Source: Bacteroidota bacterium (GTDB taxonomy: Bacteria > Bacteroidota > Bacteroidia > Cytophagales > Cyclobacteriaceae). From it: a stretch of DNA of 64,000 nucleotides. The translations under genes and the position numbers were made by a program. The DNA lies in contig JAFDZA010000005.1 in NCBI GenBank assembly GCA_018267135.1, positions 122,877-186,876 on the forward strand. Direction: 5' to 3'. The notes beneath the pieces were generated by a model that saw only the letters and a list, made by a program, of their open reading frames with translations, was not told the origin of the DNA and made no database searches. Shown piece by piece: positions 53,259 through 63,681 of the stretch; positions within the stretch are counted from its first letter, which is position 1, and every line of letters starts with the position of its first letter.

Positions 53259-54509
53259 CTATAAGCTGCTGATCATTTCCACCTCTTCTTCTTCTGTTTC
53301 TTTCAGCGTAGGTCTTTTAATTTTCACTTTTCTTCCCAGCCCATAAACGGTTAGCGCCAGCAAAGGACAGCACGCCATTATCCCGGCCATAGGCAAGGCT
53401 GTATCATTTTGCAAAACACTAACCAGCGCTGAGGCCCCCGCCCCTATACCCAACTGCACTGCTCCGAGCATGGCCGAGGCATTTCCGGCACTGTGGCCAA
53501 AGGCGGCTAACGACAATGCCGATGTATTCGGAAAAATAAAACCCTGGCAACTCACAAAAAGAAAAATCAGGATGATGACAGAATAGAGATTAAAAATTCC
53601 TGTTACCACCGTAGCAACCAACGTAATTCCCACCCCTGTCTGGCACACCAGTGCCCACAGCACCAATTGCTCACTGGTATATTTTTTCAGTGCTACCGTG
53701 TTGAGTTGACTGAAACTGATAATACCAATCGCTATAATGGCAAATATCCAGCCGTACTCCTTCTCGCTCACCTGAAAAATAGTGATGAAAACCTGGGGCG
53801 ATCCACTGATGTAAACATACAATCCGGAAGAGGCAATGGCTCCCGTCAGCGCATACACATAAAACTGGGGGTGGGTAAGAATGGAAAAGAAATTCTGAGT
53901 GATAGCTTTGGGTCGCAGCGAATATTCGGCATCGGGCAATTTACTTTCCGGTAACAAAAAATAAACTCCGGCTATAATGAGCAGGTTTACAATAATTAAT
54001 AAGCCAAAAATAATTCGCCAGCTAAATGTGGCTGTAACATAGCCCCCGGCTGTGGGTGCAATAATTGGCGATAAGGCCACCACCAGCATAAGTGTAGAGA
54101 ATATTTTGGCATTTTCTTTTACCTCAAAAAGATCGCGCACCATGGCACGTGCTGCCACCATGCCGGCACATCCGCCAAGCGCCTGAAAAAAGCGACACAA
54201 AATCAGGGCTTCAATAGAAGTAGCCAGCGCACAGCCCACCGAGGCCAGAAGATAAAGCGAGAGGCCAAAATACAATGGCCTCTTTCGGCCGTATCACTCT
54301 AACAATGGGCCATAGAGTAATTGCCCGGCCGACACACCAATAAAAAAACTCGATAACGACAGCATTACCTGTGCCACGGTAGTGTTCAATTCTCTGGCAA
54401 TAGCCGGGAAAGCCGGCAGGTACATATCAATTGAAAACGGGCCAATGGCTGTAAGCAGCCCAAGTATAAAAACAATTTGTAATCTTTTCTTGCCGCTCTT
54501 CTCCATCAT
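53259..54509 (-). pseudogene. Bcr/CflA-type MFS drug exporter with in-frame TGA
   Basis: Together the frame encodes a 12-helix exporter of the Bcr/CflA family: TAIGPFSIDMYLPAFPAIAR (helix 1), FFIGVSAGQLLYGPLLE, then a TGA at 54296-54294, then YGRKRPLYFGLSLY in the same frame, which is the conserved GPLxDRxGRRxP loop after helix 2. The stop replaces the expected Arg codon and could be one C-to-T change (CGA to TGA). Both sides otherwise fit the family without gaps. A TTG restart at 54275 would lack two helices. It is probably a recent pseudogene unless the stop is a sequencing error. Confidence 0.85.
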
Positions 54510-54587
54510 AAAAGCAGCAAAGATACCATCTGAATAACAACGCGTAATTACCTTACTCTCTAAAAAATAAAGAGCCTGTATTATTTT

Positions 54588-56717
54588 TCACTCTTTAATA
54601 CCTACTAAATCCAGCATAAATGCCTGGCGCATGGCTTCTTCTTTAATGGCCCGGAAGCGACCGGAGGCACCTCCATGGCCCGCATCCATATTGGTATAGA
54701 GCAAAAGCACATTGTGGTCGGTCTTCATGGCGCGGAGTTTAGCTACCCATTTGGCCGGCTCCCAATACTGCACCTGGCTATCGTGCAGGCCGGTCGTTAC
54801 CAACAGATTGGGGTAATTTTTCTTTTCTACCTGATCCTATGGCGAGTAGGAAAGCATATACTCATATTGTTCTTTAATGTTTGGGTTGCCCCACTCGCGC
54901 CACTCAAACGTAGTAAGAGGAATCGATTCGTCCATCATCGTGGTAATAACATCTACAAACGGCACGGCTGCTACTACGCCTTTATATAAATCGGGCCGCA
55001 TGTTGGTAATGGCGCCCATTAACAAACCACCGGCACTACCGCCAAGTGCAAACAGCTTATCATTGGCTGTGTACTTGTTTTTAATCAGATATTCCGAACA
55101 ATCTATAAAATCGGTAAAGGTGTTTTTCTTTTTCATCATCTTCCCATCTTCATACCACTGGCCTCCCATTTCCTGGCCTCCGCGAATATGAGCCAAAGCA
55201 TATACAAACCCACGGTTGAGCAGGCTCAGTCGGTTGGAACTGAAAGAGGCATACGAGGTGGCTCCATACGAACCGTATGCATATTGTAAACAAGGATTGG
55301 TGCCCTCTTTTTTGAAAAGATCTTTGCGATACACCATAGAAATCGGCACCATAGCTCCATCACGGGCTTGTGCCATGACTCGTTCTGTAACATAATCTTC
55401 CCGCTTAAATCCGCCCAGTACTTCGCGTTGTTTCAGCAATTTTTTTTCTTTTGTAATGATATTATAGTCAAGCGTAGAGGGAGGCGTGGTCATAGATTGA
55501 TAGCTGTAGCGAATCACCTGAGTTTCCAACTCGGGGTTGTTGCCAATGCCGGCAACATAGGCCGGCTCTCCAAAATCAATGGATGATTCTGATCGGTCTG
55601 CCCATTTAATTAATTTTATTTTGGTGAGCCCTTCACTTTCTTCTTCCACGGCTAAGTAGTCTTTAAAAAGTTCAAAACCACGCACAAAAACATGATCGCG
55701 ATGAGCTATTAAATCTTTCCAGTTTTCTTTTCCGGGTTTTGTTACAGGTGTTTCAACCAATCGGTAGTTTATGGCCTGAAGGTTGGTTCGGATATAAAAT
55801 TTATCGCCCAAATGATCCACACTGTACTCTACATCGTTTTGTATCGGCTCTACCAGCACAGGGGCACTGTTTATATTATCGGCATCGAGGTATTGAGTGT
55901 AATTGGCATCGGTTCTCCCGGAGGAAATAAAAATATATTTTTTAGATTTTGATTTATTGATATAACAAGAAAGGGTGGGATCGTTCTCTTCATAAATCAG
56001 TTTATCTTTTTCTTTAGATCCCAACGTGTGCCGGTACACCTTGTCGGATCGCAGCGTGTTCGGATCTTGCGTAGTGTAAAATATGGTTTTATTGTCGTTG
56101 GCCCAAACCAGGTCTCCGGTGGTGCCTCCGATTTTATCGGGCAGCATGTGGCCGGTGTTCATGTCTTTAAATTTAATAGTGTAAAACCTTCTGCCTACCG
56201 TGTCCAGGCACAGAGCTGCTAAATCGTATCGGTAACTATTTGTTATAAAAAGGTTAAAATATTTTTGGTTTTTGCCCAGGTCATTTCCATTGGCAATAAT
56301 TTCTTCGGCTGCATCGAGTGATCCCTTCTTACGGCAATAGATAGGGTAATCGTAGCCTTCTTCAAATCGGGTATAGTAAAAATAGGAACCTTCTTTGTAT
56401 GGTACCGATTCATCTTTTTCTTTGATACGCCCCTTCATTTCTTCATATAGTTTTTCGCGGAAAATCCGGGTGTGGGCTGTCATGGTATCCAGGTATTTGT
56501 TTTCGGCTTTCAAATAATTGATTACGGCAGAGTCTTCACGATTTTTCAGCCAGTAATAATTATCGGTACGCTTATGCCCATGTTTAGATATAATTTCATA
56601 TGGTTTGATGGCGGCCACAGGCGGTTTTACGTTGGGCCATTCTACCGGTTCTTTTTTTGAAGAAGTGCATGAAAAAAATAAAGCCGCAGCACAAACGCAG
56701 AGGATGAAACGGTTCAT
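54588..56717 (-). pseudogene. Protease II-like S9A oligopeptidase with in-frame TAG
   Basis: Lipoprotein signal (LCVCAAALFFSC) and a 709-residue frame typical of oligopeptidase B. DNYYWLKNREDSAV, the propeller, and GGSAGGLLMGA with the nucleophile serine are before a TAG at 54839-54837. The same frame continues with [11 protein letters not shown], then [17 protein letters not shown] (catalytic Asp) and [10 protein letters not shown] (catalytic His). The stop replaces a Tyr expected in YSPYDQV, a single-base change. A truncated product would lack two of the three catalytic residues. A TTG at 54803 is not a plausible independent gene. Confidence 0.88.
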
Positions 56718-56828
56718 AAGAATTATTTAGTGGAAACGAATGTACCGGAAAGGCTTCATCCAAAAACTACCATAGGCATAAATCTTATTATAGTTTTTAC
56801 GTAGTTTTACGTTATTTTTTAAACTGCA

Positions 56829-59264
56829 ATGGCCGAAAACACTTTTAAAACAAATTCATTTAAGAAACCCGAAAAAGAAAAGAAGCCAAAGGCCGGCAAA
56901 TCCAAGTCGAGATTTAGTTTCGGTTTTTTTAAAGACCCGAAATTTATTTTAGCATTGGGATTCTTTCTCATCATTGCTTCGTTGTTTTTGTTTACCTGCT
57001 TCCTCTCTTATCTGTTTACCGGCAAAGCTGATCAAAGTGTAATTGAGGCCATGGGCAATACGGCTCTGGCCGAATCGGGCAAGGAGACGAGCAACTGGCT
57101 GGGGTTGTACGGGGCGCTTACCTCGCACTTTATCATTTTCAGGTGGCTGGGTATTTCGGCTTTTTTTATTCCGCCACTTATTTTTTTATTGGGCTATCGG
57201 CTGGTTTACAAGCGCGATCTGATCAATCTGTTTCCGGCATTTGTCTTTTCCGTTTTTGCGGGACTCTGGTTGAGTTTGCTGCTGGGCTACATTACCCACA
57301 GCCTGGCCGGGGTTACAGAAATAGGCTTTCTCAGCGGAGGGTTAGGCTATGAACTGGCCAAAATTTCGGATGGGCTTTTTGGCTGGGGCACTTTCCTAAT
57401 CCTCATTCTCAGCCTTTTTATTTTTATCATCTACTACTTCAACGTAACTACGGTACCTTCTTTCACCCGCAACCCCAAACCTATGGGCAACGATGCGCTC
57501 ATCCCTCAAGAAGAGAGCATAACATCGGCCTATACAGACGAGCGCGACAACTGGCCGCAATCTGAAGAAGTTTCAGAGCCGGAATTGTTAACGGACGATC
57601 CGGTGGAAGAAAAATCGAAGCCGGAAATAAAGCTGGAAGTAGAGCCGGTAAAAACCGATGAAAAAAAACCGCTCGATTTAATCGTGAATGAACCCCCCTC
57701 TGACACCGATGTGCTGGCCGGAAAACTGGTAGAAGAAAAAGGTGAATATGACCCCACGCTAACGCTGAGCAGCTACCGTTTCCCTCCGCTTGAGTTACTG
57801 AATGAATACGAAACCGGCAAAGTACAGGTAACACAGGAAGAACTTAACGCCAACAAAGACAAAATTGTAGCCACCCTTACTAATTTTAAAATAGGGATCA
57901 GCAGCATCAAAGCCACCATTGGCCCTACCGTAACCTTGTACGAAATAGTGCCCGAAGCAGGAATAAAAATTTCGCGCATTAAAAATCTGGAAGATGATAT
58001 TGCACTGAGCCTTGCCGCCTTGGGCATACGCATCATTGCACCTATCCCCGGAAAGGGAACCATCGGTATTGAGGTGCCCAATAAAAACCGCGAGATGGTC
58101 AGCATCCGGTCGGTGCTTTCCAGCCAATCGTTTGTAAAAACAGACAAAGAATTACCGGTGGCATTGGGCAAAACTATTTCCAACGAATTGTATGTAATTG
58201 ATCTTACCAAGATGCCCCACTTGCTCGTAGCCGGAGCCACCGGGCAGGGGAAATCTGTAGGCCTCAATGTAATCCTTACTTCGCTGCTCTATAAACGCCA
58301 CCCCAGCCAACTGAAGTTTGTACTGGTCGATCCGAAAAAAGTGGAAATGAGTTTGTTCAGCAAAATAGAACGGCACTACCTGGCTAAGTTACCCAATAGC
58401 GAAGAAGCTATCATTACCGACACCAAAAAAGTGGTATACACCCTTAACTCGCTTTGCATTGAAATGGAAAACCGGTACGAAATGCTGAAAGATGCCGGAG
58501 CCAAAAACTTAAAAGAATACAATGCCAAATTTGTAGGACGAAAACTAAATCCGAAAGAAGGCCACCGGTTTTTGCCTTACATCGTTTTGGTAATTGACGA
58601 ACTGGCCGACCTGATGATGACAGCCGGCAAAGAAGTGGAAACGCCCATTGCCCGGTTAGCCCAATTAGCGCGTGCCATCGGCATTCATTTAGTGGTAGCC
58701 ACACAGCGCCCGTCTGTAAATGTGATTACCGGGGTAATCAAAGCCAACTTCCCCGCCCGCTTGTCGTTTCGGGTTACCTCTAAAATAGATTCGCGCACCA
58801 TTCTTGATACGGGCGGAGCAGACCAACTGGTAGGCCAAGGCGATATGTTGCTCTCGGCCGGCTCAGAAATCATTCGCTTGCAATGCCCCTTTGTAGATAC
58901 GCCCGAATTAGATAAAATCGTTGACTTCATAGGCTCGCAGCGCGGAAATGATTCGGCTTATTTGCTGCCCGAATTTGAGGGCGAAGACGAGGGCGGGGCT
59001 GCTGCTGTAGATCTGTCGGACCGCGATGCTATGTTTGAAGAAGCCGCCCGCCTGATCGTGGCCCACCAGCAGGGCAGTACTTCGCTCATCCAGCGCAAAT
59101 TAAAATTGGGCTACAACCGGGCCGGCCGCCTGATAGACCAACTGGAAGCCGCAGGCATTGTAGGATCATTTGAAGGCAGCAAAGCACGTGAAGTGCTGAT
59201 TCGCGATGAAATAAGTTTGGAACAATTATTGAATACCTTGAAAGAGAAACATAGTCCGTCTTAA
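56829..59264 (+). CDS. ftsK: DNA translocase FtsK/SpoIIIE
   Basis: Pumps chromosome ends through the septum and activates dimer resolution. The protein (811 aa) has a basic N-terminus, four membrane segments up to ~200 (FILALGFFLIIASLFLFTCF, IFRWLGISAFFIPPLIFLLG, and others), an acidic linker ~220-310, the alpha-beta motor with Walker A GATGQGKSVGLNV, LVDPKKVEMSLF, Walker B LVIDELADLMM and VATQRPSVNVITGVIKANFP, and the winged-helix gamma domain (LIQRKLKLGYNRAGRLIDQL). Divergent from the broken peptidase gene. Confidence 0.96.
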   Translation: MAENTFKTNSFKKPEKEKKPKAGKSKSRFSFGFFKDPKFILALGFFLIIASLFLFTCFLSYLFTGKADQSVIEAMGNTALAESGKETSNWLGLYGALTSHFIIFRWLGISAFFIPPLIFLLGYRLVYKRDLINLFPAFVFSVFAGLWLSLLLGYITHSLAGVTEIGFLSGGLGYELAKISDGLFGWGTFLILILSLFIFIIYYFNVTTVPSFTRNPKPMGNDALIPQEESITSAYTDERDNWPQSEEVSEPELLTDDPVEEKSKPEIKLEVEPVKTDEKKPLDLIVNEPPSDTDVLAGKLVEEKGEYDPTLTLSSYRFPPLELLNEYETGKVQVTQEELNANKDKIVATLTNFKIGISSIKATIGPTVTLYEIVPEAGIKISRIKNLEDDIALSLAALGIRIIAPIPGKGTIGIEVPNKNREMVSIRSVLSSQSFVKTDKELPVALGKTISNELYVIDLTKMPHLLVAGATGQGKSVGLNVILTSLLYKRHPSQLKFVLVDPKKVEMSLFSKIERHYLAKLPNSEEAIITDTKKVVYTLNSLCIEMENRYEMLKDAGAKNLKEYNAKFVGRKLNPKEGHRFLPYIVLVIDELADLMMTAGKEVETPIARLAQLARAIGIHLVVATQRPSVNVITGVIKANFPARLSFRVTSKIDSRTILDTGGADQLVGQGDMLLSAGSEIIRLQCPFVDTPELDKIVDFIGSQRGNDSAYLLPEFEGEDEGGAAAVDLSDRDAMFEEAARLIVAHQQGSTSLIQRKLKLGYNRAGRLIDQLEAAGIVGSFEGSKAREVLIRDEISLEQLLNTLKEKHSPS

Positions 59265-59269
59265 TTTTG
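59238..59269 (+). promoter_or_regulatory. Bacteroidota-type promoter of the LolA-like gene
   Basis: TTG (59238-59240), 21 bp, then TAATTTTG (59262-59269), overlapping the ftsK stop codon. It lies 14 bp before the ATG at 59284, so the downstream gene can be expressed apart from ftsK. Confidence 0.5.
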
Positions 59270-59283
59270 CATTTTTTTAAACC

Positions 59284-59925
59284 ATGAAAAGAACCGTATT
59301 ACTCCTGATCGTCATTTTGTCATCTTCTTTTTCTTTTGCCCAGTACGACCCCAAAGCGTTAGAAGTACTGGAAGCCATGAGCAAAAGATACAAAGCCATT
59401 ACTTCCTTTGAGGCCTTGCTCTCTTCTACACTTACCAATGAATCGGCCGGAATAAAAGACGAGTTTAAAGGAAAAATCACCGTCAAGGGCGACAAATATG
59501 TATTAGCCTTGCCTGAACAAGAAGTGTATAACAATGGTAAAACCGTATGGACCTACCTGCCCGAACAAAAAGAAGTGAACATTGATGACTTCGATCCTAA
59601 ATCGGACGACCTCAACCCTTCCAAAATTTTTGAGATGTACAAAAAAGGATTTAAGTACCTCTTGCTGGGGCAACACACCGAGGGCGGAATTCCCTGCGAT
59701 GAAGTTGACCTCGTACCCGAAAAAAAAGAAGCACAATATTTCAAAGTAAAAATGATGATTTCAAAAAAGGACAAAACCGTGCAAAGCTGGACTATGTTCG
59801 ATCGGGGTGGAAACCGCTACAAATACACCATTACCAAGTTTACGCCCAATATTAAAGTGGACGATTCCTTTTTTACTTTCGATTTAAAAAAACATCCGGG
59901 TATTACCTCTAATGACCTCCGGTAA
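59284..59925 (+). CDS. lolA: LolA-like outer-membrane lipoprotein carrier
   Basis: Periplasmic protein of 213 aa with a signal peptide (VLLLIVILSSSFSFA). DPKALEVLEAMSKRYKAITS, FKGKITVKGDKYVLALPEQE, YNNGKTVWTYLPEQKEV and SWTMFDRGGNRYKYTITKF follow the LolA/LppX strand pattern. It carries lipoproteins from the inner to the outer membrane in the family. The ftsK-lolA order is also known from other bacteria, supporting the call. A terminator follows. Confidence 0.85.
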   Translation: MKRTVLLLIVILSSSFSFAQYDPKALEVLEAMSKRYKAITSFEALLSSTLTNESAGIKDEFKGKITVKGDKYVLALPEQEVYNNGKTVWTYLPEQKEVNIDDFDPKSDDLNPSKIFEMYKKGFKYLLLGQHTEGGIPCDEVDLVPEKKEAQYFKVKMMISKKDKTVQSWTMFDRGGNRYKYTITKFTPNIKVDDSFFTFDLKKHPGITSNDLR

Positions 59926-59944
59926 AATATTTATCTCGTATTTG

Positions 59945-59968
59945 AAAGCCGCATCCTGCGGCTTTTTT
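59945..59968 (+). terminator. Terminator after lolA
   Basis: Perfect 9-bp stem AAAGCCGCA/TGCGGCTTT with a 3-base loop, followed by a T-rich run. It separates lolA from pyrF. Confidence 0.88.
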
Positions 59969-59979
59969 ATTTTTACTCT

Positions 59980-60798
59980 ATGAACCGCTTGCAGCTATTC
60001 GAACAGATTAAAAAAAAACAGTCGTACCTCTGCGTAGGGCTGGATCCCGATCTGGAAAAAATCCCACCCCACTTGCTCATGTGCGAGGATCCCCTTTTTG
60101 AATTTAATAAACAGATTATTGATGCCACCAAAGATTTTGCCATTGCCTATAAACCTAACGTGGCTTTCTACGAGTGTCTGGGAGCCCGCGGATGGGAGAG
60201 CCTGAAAAAAACACTTAACTACTTGCCCAAAGAATGTTTTAGCATTGCCGATGCCAAGCGCGGTGATATCGGGAATACCTCTGCCCTTTATGCCCGGGCT
60301 TTTTTTCAAAATATGAATTTCGATGCCATTACTGTAGCCCCTTACATGGGCGAAGATTCAGTAAAGCCGTTTTTAAATTTTGAAGGAAAATGGGTAATCC
60401 TACTGGCTCATACTTCTAATCCGGGCAGCGAAGATTTTCAGCTTTTGGAAACACGTCAGGGGAAATTTCTTTATGAAGAAGTAATCTTTGCAGGCCAGCG
60501 CTGGGCCACCGCAGACCAAATGATGTTTGTGGTGGGCGCCACCCACGAAGAAAAAATTGATTCAATCCGCAGGCTGGCGCCCGATCATTTTTTGTTACTG
60601 CCGGGCGTAGGCGCACAAGGTGCTAACCTGGAAATAATCTCTAAAGAAGGCATGAACCAGCAATGCGGTATGATCATTAACTCGGCCCGATCTATTATTT
60701 ATGCTTCGGCCAAAGAAAACTTTGCCGAAGCAGCCCGCACCGAAGCACAAAAGTTGCAACAAAACATGAGCCGGCTGCTATCCGAATATTGCAAATAA
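59980..60798 (+). CDS. pyrF: Orotidine 5'-phosphate decarboxylase (class 2)
   Basis: Last step of UMP synthesis. The protein (272 aa) has [34 protein letters not shown] and the catalytic [20 protein letters not shown], followed by VGATHEEKI and [10 protein letters not shown], all typical of the longer class of OMP decarboxylases. The start is ATG 59980, 12 bp after the terminator T-run. It leads a run of four genes on the plus strand. Confidence 0.95.
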   Translation: MNRLQLFEQIKKKQSYLCVGLDPDLEKIPPHLLMCEDPLFEFNKQIIDATKDFAIAYKPNVAFYECLGARGWESLKKTLNYLPKECFSIADAKRGDIGNTSALYARAFFQNMNFDAITVAPYMGEDSVKPFLNFEGKWVILLAHTSNPGSEDFQLLETRQGKFLYEEVIFAGQRWATADQMMFVVGATHEEKIDSIRRLAPDHFLLLPGVGAQGANLEIISKEGMNQQCGMIINSARSIIYASAKENFAEAARTEAQKLQQNMSRLLSEYCK

Positions 60799-60802
60799 CC
60801 TT

Positions 60803-61060
60803 GTGGCTTGGACTGAGTTATTGGTTGCTTTCATTTTAAATCCGATTCGTTTTCCGGTTGGGCTTCTGCGGTTGTGGTTAATGAAGGAGAACCGAAAGAA
60901 GTCATTCGGGCAACTGCTGAGCGAATATGAAGTGAGAGAGATCTGCCTGCACGGCACCAATTCGTTTTTGCAATTAATTGCCGCCATCGGCATCTTGCTC
61001 ATGCTCGGCCTGATAGTAGCCACCTTCATTTCTATTTTCAGATTCGGTTTTACTCATTAA
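60803..61060 (+). CDS. Small two-helix membrane protein, unknown function
   Basis: Protein of 85 aa starting at GTG, 4 bp after the pyrF stop; ATG 60881 is an alternative that would lose the first helix. Helix 1 is LLVAFILNPIRFPVGLLRLW and helix 2 IAAIGILLMLGLIVATFISI, with a charged loop (KENRKKSFGQLLSEYEVRE) between. No family is recognised. Its position in the run pyrF to DUF2851 is the only clue. Confidence 0.55.
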   Translation: MAWTELLVAFILNPIRFPVGLLRLWLMKENRKKSFGQLLSEYEVREICLHGTNSFLQLIAAIGILLMLGLIVATFISIFRFGFTH

Positions 61061-61070
61061 TTTTATTGAC

Positions 61071-62360
61071 ATGCAACCACCCATGAGTGAATCTTTTCTG
61101 CATTATGTTTGGCAATTTCAATATTTTAAAAAAGAGAATTTAACCACTACCGATGGCGAGCCGCTTGCCATATTAAAAACCGGAAATGCCAATACCCATT
61201 CGGGGCCCGATTTTTTTAATGCTAAAATAAAAATTGGCGAAATGGAATGGGTTGGAAATGTAGAGGTGCATATAAAAAGTACCGATTGGTATGCTCACCG
61301 CCATCAGCAAGACGGGGCATACGAAAATGTTGTGCTTCACGTAGTATGGCAAGACGATCAGCCGGTATTTCGCGGCAAAGAAAGAATGGCTACGCTGGAA
61401 CTGAAAGACCGGGTAAGTCAATCGCTACTAACCAACTATCAAAAGCTGATTAACAACCCGGCCTCCATAGCGTGCGAAAAATCTTTTCATCAGGTAGATC
61501 GGCTGATCAAACTTTCTATGCTCGATAAAACATTATCGCAACGTTTGGAAGCCAAGGCGCGGGAGGTAGAGCGGATACTGAAAACAACTCAAGGCGATTG
61601 GGAAGAAACAGCTTATCAAGTCTTGGCACGAAACTTTGGGTTTAATGTAAATGCCGATCCATTTCAGCAACTGAGCAAAAGTGTGCCGTATAAAATAATT
61701 CGTAAGCAAAACAGTCTTACACAGGTAGAGGCCTTATTATTTGGTCAGGCCGGTATGCTTCCTGCAAAAAATAAAGACGAATATATTTCTTTGTTGTTTC
61801 GGGAATATCAACTGCTAGCTCAAAAATTTTCATTAGCTTCAACACAACTCAATATTTCACAATGGAAATTTTTGCGGTTGCGGCCCGCTAATTTTCCTAC
61901 GTTGCGCATCGCTCAGTTTGCCGCATTTCTATTTTCCGTTAAAAATATTTTTTCAGCCTTCATCGAATCTGAGTCTTACGCAGCCTGTATCAATTTTTTT
62001 TCTTTTGCCGCCTCCGGCTATTGGCAAACCCATTATCGGTTTGGGGTGGCATCAAAAAAAGGTGTGCACGGGTTGGGTAAGGCAACTGCACAAAATATAA
62101 TCATCAACTCCATCGCTCCTCTATTGGTAGCGTATGGCAAACATAAAGATGAACAACGGTATATAGACCGCGCCATTGATCTGTTACAAAATCTGCCGGC
62201 CGAAAATAATTCGATTACACGAAAATGGCTTGTGCTGGGGTTGACAGCCGCCCATGCTGCCGACTCGCAAGCCATGATAGAACTCTATAAACAGGGTTGC
62301 CTAAAAAGGTTGTGTTTAAATTGCAGCATTGGCACCTCCATTTTAAAACCAAGTGTGTGA
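61071..62360 (+). CDS. DUF2851 family protein
   Basis: Protein of 429 aa. HYVWQFQYFKKENLTTTDGE, HSGPDFFNAKIKIGEMEWVG, GNVEVHIKSTDWYAHRHQQD and NVVLHVVWQDD are the diagnostic N-terminal motifs; the C-terminus has the CLKRLCLNCSIG cysteine cluster. The first domain resembles nuclease-like folds in arrangement but no activity is known. It is confined mainly to Bacteroidota. It starts at ATG 61071 (ATG 61083 also possible) and its stop overlaps the next gene as GTGA. Confidence 0.88.
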   Translation: MQPPMSESFLHYVWQFQYFKKENLTTTDGEPLAILKTGNANTHSGPDFFNAKIKIGEMEWVGNVEVHIKSTDWYAHRHQQDGAYENVVLHVVWQDDQPVFRGKERMATLELKDRVSQSLLTNYQKLINNPASIACEKSFHQVDRLIKLSMLDKTLSQRLEAKAREVERILKTTQGDWEETAYQVLARNFGFNVNADPFQQLSKSVPYKIIRKQNSLTQVEALLFGQAGMLPAKNKDEYISLLFREYQLLAQKFSLASTQLNISQWKFLRLRPANFPTLRIAQFAAFLFSVKNIFSAFIESESYAACINFFSFAASGYWQTHYRFGVASKKGVHGLGKATAQNIIINSIAPLLVAYGKHKDEQRYIDRAIDLLQNLPAENNSITRKWLVLGLTAAHAADSQAMIELYKQGCLKRLCLNCSIGTSILKPSV

Positions 62361-63625
62361 TTTTCGTTACTTATTTTTTACACAGTATTATTTTATTTTT
62401 TTTGTCGCGTTGGCTGGCAACACGGTGTCATGCTAAAAAAAATATTTTTTTTTGGGCTTCCCTATTAGCCCATATAGGGGGCGGGCTGGCCGTGGGTGCG
62501 ATTTATATTTTTTATTATTCCGCGAACGACACCTGGCAATTTTTTAGCGATGCCAAAGTGCTTTCAAACATAGCCAAAAATGATTTTTTAGGTTATATAA
62601 AAATCTTAGTTGACTTCAGCGATAATCTGTTCGTGTCGGGAATAGTTACAGATGATTTCCGGTCGCTGATTTTTGTAAAACTGCTTAGTCTTTTTTGTTT
62701 AATAAGCCTCGATAGCTATTGGATTTCGGCTGTCTATTTTTCCTTTATTGCCTTTGCTTCCTCTTGGTTTTTATTCAGCCGGGTAACCTCTCTAATTTCA
62801 AACTCATCGGCTGCTGCTGCTCTGGCATTTTTATTTTTCCCTTCTGTAATTTTTTGGGGCAGTGGTATTGAAAAAGAAAGCCTGGCCTTGGCTTCTCTTT
62901 ATTTTTTAGCTGGCTTTTTTATAGAATGGATGATGCAAAAGAAAATCAGGAGATGGTATGGGTTACCAGCCATTGTAGCTTGTTTTTTACTTTGGGCTTT
63001 AAAATATTACTGGGCCGGTGTTTTTTTTATCAGTTTAGGAGCCACGTGGATTGTTGTATCTCTTACCGGGCGGTATTATATCACTAAAATAAAGATGGGC
63101 ATTATCTATTTGGCTGTATTTACTGGGGCGGCTGTGGTCGTTAGTTTTCTTCATCCTAATTTTTATTTATACCGGTTATTAGATGTATTGATATTAAACC
63201 ACAATGCCTTCGTTCGCATTTCCAACCCCGACAACCTGATTCATTTTTACAACCTAAATCCTTCGGTTACCAGTTTGGTTATTAATTCTCCTTGGGCATT
63301 GGTCTCGGGTTTTTTTCGTCCGTTTATCGGAGAAGGGCACGGCTGGACAGGGGTATTTGCTTCTGTTGAAAACAGTTTTATTTTTTTGTTATTTGTCTTT
63401 TTTGTGGTCGCCTCCATAAAAAAGAAACCGGTTGTTTCCATTTTATTTTGGGCTGTATCCAGCTATGTAGTGGTACTTTGTATTTTCCTTGCACTCTCCA
63501 CCCCTAATCTGGGTACGCTTTCCCGTTATCGGGTTGGGTTCTTACCTTTCTTTGTTTTTATTCTGGCTTATCAAAACCCGATACTAAACCGGGTAGAGAA
63601 GAGATGGAGTTTGCTGAAAAAATAA
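62357..63625 (+). CDS. Multi-pass membrane protein, unknown function
   Basis: Protein of 422 aa with about ten to eleven hydrophobic helices (FLHSIILFFLSRWL, IIYLAVFTGAAVVVSFL, VENSFIFLLFVFFVVASI and others) and a basic loop between helices. The topology and the long periplasmic loop before the last helices resemble polysaccharide polymerase or glycosyltransferase family C-like membrane proteins, but no signature is clear. The GTG at 62357 overlaps the previous stop as GTGA and is preferred; the frame is open from 62297. It has no sugar genes beside it. Confidence 0.62.
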   Translation: MIFVTYFLHSIILFFLSRWLATRCHAKKNIFFWASLLAHIGGGLAVGAIYIFYYSANDTWQFFSDAKVLSNIAKNDFLGYIKILVDFSDNLFVSGIVTDDFRSLIFVKLLSLFCLISLDSYWISAVYFSFIAFASSWFLFSRVTSLISNSSAAAALAFLFFPSVIFWGSGIEKESLALASLYFLAGFFIEWMMQKKIRRWYGLPAIVACFLLWALKYYWAGVFFISLGATWIVVSLTGRYYITKIKMGIIYLAVFTGAAVVVSFLHPNFYLYRLLDVLILNHNAFVRISNPDNLIHFYNLNPSVTSLVINSPWALVSGFFRPFIGEGHGWTGVFASVENSFIFLLFVFFVVASIKKKPVVSILFWAVSSYVVVLCIFLALSTPNLGTLSRYRVGFLPFFVFILAYQNPILNRVEKRWSLLKK

Positions 63626-63681
63626 ATGTTGTTTCTATGTAAACAGTCCCCTCTATTCCTTAGCCAAGGTTTGCGCCTTTA

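Noticed and set aside
54294..54839. Stop-codon reassignment or programmed read-through
   Set aside because: The two stops differ (TGA and TAG), and both TGA and TAG end many intact genes in this window, such as rmlA (TGA) and the M14 gene (TAG). No recoding signal such as a selenocysteine hairpin was seen.
57773..58267. 164-aa open frame on the minus strand
   Set aside because: Antisense shadow of ftsK with no family resemblance.
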